In this document: piece after piece, positions 59,156 to 64,000 of the stretch
How the letters are laid out: each line of letters begins with the position of its first letter
How positions within the stretch are numbered: the stretch's first letter is position 1
Origin: Mesorhizobium loti
GTDB taxonomy: Bacteria; Pseudomonadota; Alphaproteobacteria; Rhizobiales; Rhizobiaceae
Direction of reading: 5' to 3'
NCBI RefSeq assembly: GCF_001510895.1
Contig: NZ_LPWA01000046.1
Coordinates: 1-64,000, forward strand
DNA length: 64,000 nucleotides
The notes under the pieces: model-generated
What the model was told of the DNA's origin: nothing
The model's input: the letters and a program-made list of their open reading frames with translations, nothing else
Databases searched by the model: none
Program-made: the position numbers and the translations under genes

Positions 59156-59569
59156 TCAGGCCTGGGAAGACGCATCGAAGGCGGCGCGCGCTTCACGCAC
59201 GGCGTCATGGTTGAGTTCGGCCCATTGCACGAGTTGATAGAGGGGAACAAACATCGATCGCCCGAGATCGGTCAGGCTGTATTCGACGCTCGGCGGCTTG
59301 GTAGGGAAGACCTCGCGATGCACGTAGCCGTCGCGCTGCAGCTCTTGCAGCGTCTGGGTGAGCATACGCTGCGAGATGTCGGGAACCAGCCGCCGCAGCG
59401 CGCCGAAGCGATAGGGCTTTTCCGCAAGCGCCATTACCAGTAGCGAGCTCCATTTGCCGTTGATGCCCTGGATAACATCGCGAACCGGGCAATCGGCGAA
59501 ATTGGCTCCGCCAGACATCGCCTTGTAGACCTCCAGCTTCGTTTTCAGATTGAAGACCTTGCTGTCCAT
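59156..59569 (-). CDS. HxlR-family redox-type regulator (QorR/YtfH-like)
   Basis: The 137-residue winged-helix regulator has [57 protein letters not shown], the HxlR core, with a cysteine at the start of the domain that senses oxidants or electrophiles in related proteins (QorR, HypR). It is divergent from a QorB-type quinone oxidoreductase gene, as in E. coli ytfH/ytfG, so QorR is a fair functional name. A GGTCTC palindrome between the genes is the likely operator. Confidence 0.85.
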   Translation of the reverse strand: MDSKVFNLKTKLEVYKAMSGGANFADCPVRDVIQGINGKWSSLLVMALAEKPYRFGALRRLVPDISQRMLTQTLQELQRDGYVHREVFPTKPPSVEYSLTDLGRSMFVPLYQLVQWAELNHDAVREARAAFDASSQA

Positions 59570-59679
59570 GGCGACGTTCCGTTGGGCAAATGACGGCCTG
59601 CCTGGTGGTTCCCTGGCTGTGCCTACCTCCCGAAAAACTGCCTTCTTTACGGCCTGGGGTCAATTCCTATTTTAGCGCT

Positions 59680-59696
59680 GGTCTCTTTTTGAGACC
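59680..59696. promoter_or_regulatory. Operator of the HxlR regulator
   Basis: GGTCTC, TTTTT, GAGACC: perfect 6-bp inverted repeat, 43 bases before the quinone oxidoreductase ATG and in the divergent gap. Confidence 0.6.
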
Positions 59697-59738
59697 GCGA
59701 ACCGCACCCGCCCTTCAGCGCAAAATTAGGACCCCCCG

Positions 59739-60632
59739 ATGACCGAAACACTCCTTGTCACCGGCGCTTCCGGCCAGCTTGGCCGCGCCGTCATCAACCA
59801 CCTGCTGGAAGCGCAAAAGATTGCGCCGGCCCGCATCATCGCCACCACGCGCAAACCCGAAAGCCTCGCCGACGTGGCGGCCCGCGGCGTCACCGTCCGG
59901 GCAGCGGATTTCGACGATCAGGCATCGCTGGAGAAGGCATTCGCGGGCGCCGACCGGGTGCTGATCATCTCGACCGGCGACCTGGACCTCAAGAGCGACA
60001 GGCGCTTGAAGCAACATCTCGCGGCAGTCGCCGCCGCCAAGGCGGCCGGCGTCTCGCATCTGCTCTACACCTCGATGCCAAATCCCGAGCCCGTCTCGCC
60101 GGTGCTGTTTGCCGGCGATCACTACGGCACCGAAGAGGCAATCAAGGCGAGCGGGATTGCCTACACGATCTTCCGCAATGGCTGGTATCAGGAGAACCTG
60201 TTCATGGCGCTGCCGCACGCTATTTCGTCGGGCAAGTGGTACACTTCGGCCGCCGATGGCCGCATCGCTCATGGCGCGCGTGACGATATGGCCGCCGCCA
60301 TTGCTGCTGGCCTCGCCTCCGGCTCGAAGGAAAGCCACATCTACACGCTGACCGGTCCTGAGGCCTACACGACGGGCGAGATTGCCGCGCTGGTAACCGA
60401 GGTCACCGGCAAGCCGCTGGAAGTCATCCAGGTGCCTGACGAGGCGCTGACCGAGGGCGTGAAGGCGGCGGGCGTTCCCGAAGATCTCGCCCGCATCATC
60501 GTCTCCTTCGACGCCAACACGCGTTCCGGCCGCATCGCCATGGTGACCGACGCGGTCGAGACGCTTTCGCGACGCAAGCCGCTGACGCTGAAGCAGTTTC
60601 TCCAAGCGAACAAGGCCGCACTGCTCGGCTGA
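59739..60632 (+). CDS. NmrA-like NAD(P)H:quinone oxidoreductase (QorB/YtfG-like)
   Basis: The 297-residue Rossmann protein has LLVTGASGQLGRAVINHLLE (nucleotide loop), RIIATTRKPESLADVAARGVTVRAADFDDQASLEKAFAGADRVLIIS, LLYTSMPNPEPV, and YTIFRNGWYQENLF, the NmrA/QOR2 family pattern. QOR2 enzymes reduce quinones with NADPH. The adjacent divergent HxlR regulator supports this role. AGGA lies upstream of the ATG. A short gap separates it from the SDR gene on the other strand. Confidence 0.85.
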   Translation: MTETLLVTGASGQLGRAVINHLLEAQKIAPARIIATTRKPESLADVAARGVTVRAADFDDQASLEKAFAGADRVLIISTGDLDLKSDRRLKQHLAAVAAAKAAGVSHLLYTSMPNPEPVSPVLFAGDHYGTEEAIKASGIAYTIFRNGWYQENLFMALPHAISSGKWYTSAADGRIAHGARDDMAAAIAAGLASGSKESHIYTLTGPEAYTTGEIAALVTEVTGKPLEVIQVPDEALTEGVKAAGVPEDLARIIVSFDANTRSGRIAMVTDAVETLSRRKPLTLKQFLQANKAALLG

Positions 60633-60668
60633 AACCGACGCGCTGGGAGGTTTCCACTTCCCAGGCGT

Positions 60669-61709
60669 TTATCTCGACTTTTTGAGCAATCCGAGCCGCG
60701 CCAGGCTTTCGCCCGTAGCAATGAGCGCCTCTTCGCGCGACCGCGGCGCCCAGCCGAGCATGCGCACAGCCTTGGCGCCGGTTGCGTTCCTGGCCTTGCC
60801 CAGTTCGGTCACGATCTGAGCCGCTTGCCCGTCGAACAGTCCGGCGAGCTTCACCAGCCAGTCAGGCAGCACTCTCGTGGTAACCCGCGACGCCGCATCG
60901 CCCAATCGCGCTTTCAGCGTCCGCGCGATCTCCAGCGTCGTCATGAAATCGCCGCTGATGGCCAGGAACCTCTCGCCCTTGGCAGCGGGATTGGTCATGG
61001 CGCGCAGATGCAGGTCCGCCACGTCCCGCGCGTCGACCACGCCGAACACCATGCGCGGCAGACCCGGCATCTCGCCGTCCATCAGGCGCCTTATGAAGTC
61101 CGTCGAGGTCGAATGGTCCGGCCCCAGAACCGGCCCGAAGATCCCGACCGGATTGACGACCGCGAGTTCGAGCGCGCCGCCCTGGCTGGCAACGAAATCC
61201 CACGCAGCCCGCTCCGCCAGCGTTTTTGACTTCACATAGGCGCTCACCTTGGCCGCCAGATTGGTCCAGTTCTCTTCCGTGAAAGGATGGCCGGCAACCG
61301 GCGTCTGACCATAGCCGATGGCGGCAAAGGATGAGGTGAGCACCACCCTTTTCACACCCGCGTCGCGCGCGGCCCGCAGCACGCGCAGCGCTCCTTCACG
61401 CGCCGGAACGATGAGCTCGTCTTCGTGCTTGGGCACGCCGGGCGGAAAAGGCGAAGCGACATGGAGGACGGACCGGCACCCGTCGACCGCTTGCGGCCAG
61501 CCCGCGTCGGTCATGAGATCCGCATGAGCAAATGAAAGCGCATCGCCCGGCTCGGTGCCGCCGACCTTCAGCATGGCCAGAACATCGGCTTCGCGCCTGG
61601 CTGAGCGGACGGTCGTGCGTACCCGGTAGCCTGCCTTCAAAAGCTCGAGGATGCAGTGAGCGCCGAGGAAACCTGACCCGCCGGTGACGAGCACCAACTC
61701 ACCGCCCAT
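60669..61709 (-). CDS. Extended short-chain dehydrogenase/aldehyde (dihydroflavonol-4-reductase-like) reductase
   Basis: The 346-residue protein has LVLVTGGSGFLGAHCILELLKAGYRVRTTVRS (nucleotide loop and basic residues for NADPH), VLHVASPFPP, VKRVVLTSSFAAIGYG, and the catalytic YVKSK (Tyr-x3-Lys) near residue 183. It belongs to the extended SDR group of aldehyde reductases. Substrate unknown. Transcribed convergent to the quinone oxidoreductase gene and 35 bases from the kup stop. Confidence 0.85.
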   Translation of the reverse strand: MGGELVLVTGGSGFLGAHCILELLKAGYRVRTTVRSARREADVLAMLKVGGTEPGDALSFAHADLMTDAGWPQAVDGCRSVLHVASPFPPGVPKHEDELIVPAREGALRVLRAARDAGVKRVVLTSSFAAIGYGQTPVAGHPFTEENWTNLAAKVSAYVKSKTLAERAAWDFVASQGGALELAVVNPVGIFGPVLGPDHSTSTDFIRRLMDGEMPGLPRMVFGVVDARDVADLHLRAMTNPAAKGERFLAISGDFMTTLEIARTLKARLGDAASRVTTRVLPDWLVKLAGLFDGQAAQIVTELGKARNATGAKAVRMLGWAPRSREEALIATGESLARLGLLKKSR

Positions 61710-61744
61710 GCCCGCCTCCCCGTCCCTCTACCCGATGCAGCCCC

Positions 61745-63661
61745 TCAAATGGCGACCTGCGTGCCGATCTCGACCACGCGCCCCGTAGGGATCTGGAAGT
61801 ACTCTGTCGCATCCGCCGCCGTTTTCGCAAGCCCGATGAACAGCCTGTCCTGCCAGATTGGCATGCCGGAATTGGGCGAGGCCTTCAGCGAGCGCCGCGA
61901 CAGGAAGAAGGACGTCGTCATGATATCGAACTTCCAGCCCTGCTTGCGGCAGATGGCCAAGGCGCGCGGGATGTTCGGCTGCTCCATATAGCCAAAGGTC
62001 AGTGTCACCCGCATGAACAGTTCGTTGACCGTCTCCATCTTCACCCGCTCGCTGTCCGGGACAACGGGTTGAGGTGCCGTCACCACGGACAGGATGACGT
62101 TCTGCTCGTGCAGCACCTTGTAGTGCTTGAGGCTGTGCATCAGCGCGGTTGGCGCACTCAGTGGATCGCTGGTCAGGAACACGGCCGTGCCGGACACCAG
62201 CTGCGGCTTCTTCTTCAGCAGATTTGCCGCCAGGAAGTCGAGCGGGATCTCGTTGCGGCGGGTCTTGTCGAAGAGATAACGGCTGCCCCGCACCCAGGTC
62301 CACATACCAAGGATGATGGCGAAGGCCACGGCCAGCGATGACCAGCCGCCCTCGAACACCTTGATGATATTGGAAGCGAAGAAACCGATATCGATGAGCG
62401 CGAACACCGCCGTCAGCGCGGCCGCCGGCCAGATGTTCCACTTCCAGATGCGCGTCATGACGACGAACAGCAGCGTCGTCGTCACCAGCATGTTGCCGGT
62501 CACCGAGATGCCGTAAGCCGAGGCCAGTCTGCTGGACGCGCCGAAGCCGACTACCAGCAACATCACCACCAGCGCCAGCAGCATGTTGACGCGCGGCATG
62601 TAGATCTGCCCCGACTGCTTCTCCGACGTGTGCAGGATTTCCAGCCGCGGCAGCATGTTGAGCTGCACTGCCTGCCGGGTCAGCGAATAGGCGCCGGAGA
62701 TCACCGCCTGGCTGGCGATGACCGTCGCTGCGGTGGCCAGCGCCACCATGGGGATCAGCGCCCAGCCCTCGTTCATCTCGAAGAACGGATGGCCGACCGT
62801 GCCATTCTTGGCGAGCACATAGGCTCCTTGCCCGGCATAGTTCAAAAGCAGGCACGGAAACACGATCGCCAGCCATGCCAGCACGATCGGCTTGCGGCCG
62901 AAATGGCCAAGGTCGGCATAGAGCGCCTCGGCGCCGGTCACCGCCAGGAACACCGCGCCGATCGTCACGAAGGACACGTCGGGCGAATTGATCAGAAAGG
63001 CGACGATGTAGTGCGGGCTGATCGCCCACAGGATCTCGGGGTCGTCGATGATGTGATTGAGGCCGGACAGGCCGATGGCCAGGAACCATACCGCGGTGAC
63101 CGGGCCAAATACGAGACCCACACCGCCGGTGCCGACGCGTTGAACGGCAAACAGCAGCGCGAGGACGAGCAGTGTCAGCGGTACGACATAAGGCTGGAAA
63201 GCAGGCGTCACGACTTCTATGCCTTCGACCGCCGACAGCACCGAGATGGCGGGGGTGATCACCGCGTCGCCGAAGAACAGCGACGCGCCGATGATGCCGA
63301 TGCCGAGGATGATCGCGGAGCGCGTCGGGAAGCTGCCGCGCGCCAGCGCCATCAGCGACAGCACGCCGCCCTCGCCGCGGTTGTCGGCGCGCAGCACGAA
63401 CATGATGTATTTTATGGTGACCGTGATGGTGAGCGACCAGATGATCAGCGACAGGACGCCGAGAATGTCGGCGCGGTTGGCGACGTCGCCGCCCGATGAG
63501 GCGTGCAACGCCTCGCGGAACGCGTAGATCGGGCTGGTTCCGATATCGCCATAGACCACACCGAGGGCGCCCAGCATCAGCACCTTGGTACTGTGCTGCT
63601 CTACTTCCGGATGCCCCGTGTGGTCGACGGGTTCTGCCTCAGCACCATTCGCAAGGGTCAT
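61745..63661 (-). CDS. kup: Low-affinity potassium transporter Kup (first copy)
   Basis: Kup is a proton-linked K+ uptake protein. The 638-residue product has [23 protein letters not shown] in helix 1, [32 protein letters not shown], about 12 membrane helices, and a cytoplasmic C-terminus ending [18 protein letters not shown] 63661 is chosen because GGAG lies 8 bases upstream; GTG 63670 is possible. A second kup copy lies immediately upstream on the same strand; the last 45 residues of the two are nearly identical. Confidence 0.95.
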   Translation of the reverse strand: MTLANGAEAEPVDHTGHPEVEQHSTKVLMLGALGVVYGDIGTSPIYAFREALHASSGGDVANRADILGVLSLIIWSLTITVTIKYIMFVLRADNRGEGGVLSLMALARGSFPTRSAIILGIGIIGASLFFGDAVITPAISVLSAVEGIEVVTPAFQPYVVPLTLLVLALLFAVQRVGTGGVGLVFGPVTAVWFLAIGLSGLNHIIDDPEILWAISPHYIVAFLINSPDVSFVTIGAVFLAVTGAEALYADLGHFGRKPIVLAWLAIVFPCLLLNYAGQGAYVLAKNGTVGHPFFEMNEGWALIPMVALATAATVIASQAVISGAYSLTRQAVQLNMLPRLEILHTSEKQSGQIYMPRVNMLLALVVMLLVVGFGASSRLASAYGISVTGNMLVTTTLLFVVMTRIWKWNIWPAAALTAVFALIDIGFFASNIIKVFEGGWSSLAVAFAIILGMWTWVRGSRYLFDKTRRNEIPLDFLAANLLKKKPQLVSGTAVFLTSDPLSAPTALMHSLKHYKVLHEQNVILSVVTAPQPVVPDSERVKMETVNELFMRVTLTFGYMEQPNIPRALAICRKQGWKFDIMTTSFFLSRRSLKASPNSGMPIWQDRLFIGLAKTAADATEYFQIPTGRVVEIGTQVAI

Positions 63662-63689
63662 GGACGACACTCCGATAAAATGCGCGGTG

Positions 63690-63718
63690 CTCTACGCTTG
63701 CTGCAGTGCAATATCAAG
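63690..63718 (-). promoter_or_regulatory. Possible promoter of the first kup gene
   Basis: CTTGAT (63713-63718) and GTAGAG (63690-63695) on the minus strand, 17 bases apart, about 30 bases before the ATG. Confidence 0.4.
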
Positions 63719-63810
63719 TACCCTGGCGTTAGGGCTCCCATGCCGCCAACGCAGGGCTTGGCCTGCGCCGGTTCATTTCAATCTATCGCACAAAGTGCCG
63801 GCTTGAAGGG

Positions 63811-64000
63811 TCAGATCGCGACCTGCGTGCCGATTTCGACCACGCGCCCCGTGGGGATCTGGAAATACTCCGTCGCATCCGCCGCCGTGCGCGCAAGGCC
63901 GATGAACAGCCGGTCCTGCCAGACCGGCATGCCGGAATTGGGCGAAGCCTTCAGCGAGCGTCGCGACAGGAAGAAGGATGTCGTCATGATGTCGAACTTC
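63811..64000 (-). CDS. kup: Potassium transporter Kup (second copy), C-terminal part only
   Basis: The minus strand from the window edge to 63811 encodes about 62 residues, starting [24 protein letters not shown] and ending [15 protein letters not shown] and a stop. They match the end of the neighbouring Kup with few changes, and the DNA is about 90 percent or more alike by eye. The rest lies outside the window. The pair is a tandem duplication on the minus strand, with the second copy upstream of the first. Confidence 0.88.
   Translation of the reverse strand, partial: KFDIMTTSFFLSRRSLKASPNSGMPVWQDRLFIGLARTAADATEYFQIPTGRVVEIGTQVAI

Overview
The window is a contiguous piece of a GC-rich alphaproteobacterial chromosome, most likely Mesorhizobium or a close relative in the Rhizobiales. 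The evidence is the rhizobial 14-gene complex I cluster with an extra helix-hairpin-helix protein between nuoF and nuoG, the aerobic (cobG/cobN) cobalamin cluster, a short-form bacterial ProRS, a malate thiokinase subunit, an ACC deaminase with its own Lrp-type regulator, GTTC-N7-GTTC LexA boxes, and several families of rhizobial palindromic intergenic elements.

Layout. 1-1850: the end of mtkB, tRNA-Leu and lipB. 1856-3361: a membrane M50 protease with an N-terminal SRPBCC-like domain, then a 28-residue membrane peptide gene under a tandem LexA-box promoter. 3500-7066: a dispersed palindrome and proS-lolC-lolD. 7067-7648: a long intergenic region with a candidate small RNA and a perfect 30-bp palindrome. 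7649-27014 (minus strand): nuoA-N, birA, rnj, a methylmalonyl-CoA/glyoxalase-type epimerase and a DUF1467 protein. 27352-28551: a YcaQ-type DNA glycosylase. 28559-44846: a consensus promoter, a cobalamin riboswitch and DUF1636-cobW-cobN-cobG-cobH-cobI-cobJ, cobK (opposite strand), cobL-cobE-cobM-cobA-cobB-cobS and cobT. 44877-56128: tRNA-Lys, a PhzF-like enzyme, a MacA/MacB-type exporter, acdR/acdS, a Nudix-like protein, a phosphodiesterase-like protein, a BA14K-like protein, a PilZ protein, a RidA protein and ilvC. 56258-64000: three small regulator/target pairs (TetR-DUF1772, MarR-Rieske-GST, HxlR-QorB), an SDR reductase and two tandem kup genes.

How the genes work together. The minus-strand nuo block makes the respiratory NADH dehydrogenase. 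The plus-strand cob block makes most of the corrin ring and the lower-ligand attachment steps, and is controlled by B12 through the leader riboswitch. The epimerase gene near rnj may act in a B12-dependent propionate pathway. The right end is a series of locally regulated stress and detoxification units with clear palindromic operators.

Two features dominate. First, about 160-180-bp inverted-repeat elements sit inside the cobN (two copies) and cobG (one copy) reading frames and are read through. Second, at least twelve single-base losses break genes that should be intact (nuoN, nuoL, nuoG, nuoA, cobN x3, cobG, cobJ, cobS, the phosphodiesterase and the nuoF-nuoG spacer gene). Each is explained by losing one base from a short homopolymer, so they are most likely sequence errors and not real mutations. 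I give the full repaired gene spans. The most interesting candidate system is the SOS-controlled 28-residue membrane peptide at 3218-3361, whose design resembles that of SOS-induced division inhibitors.
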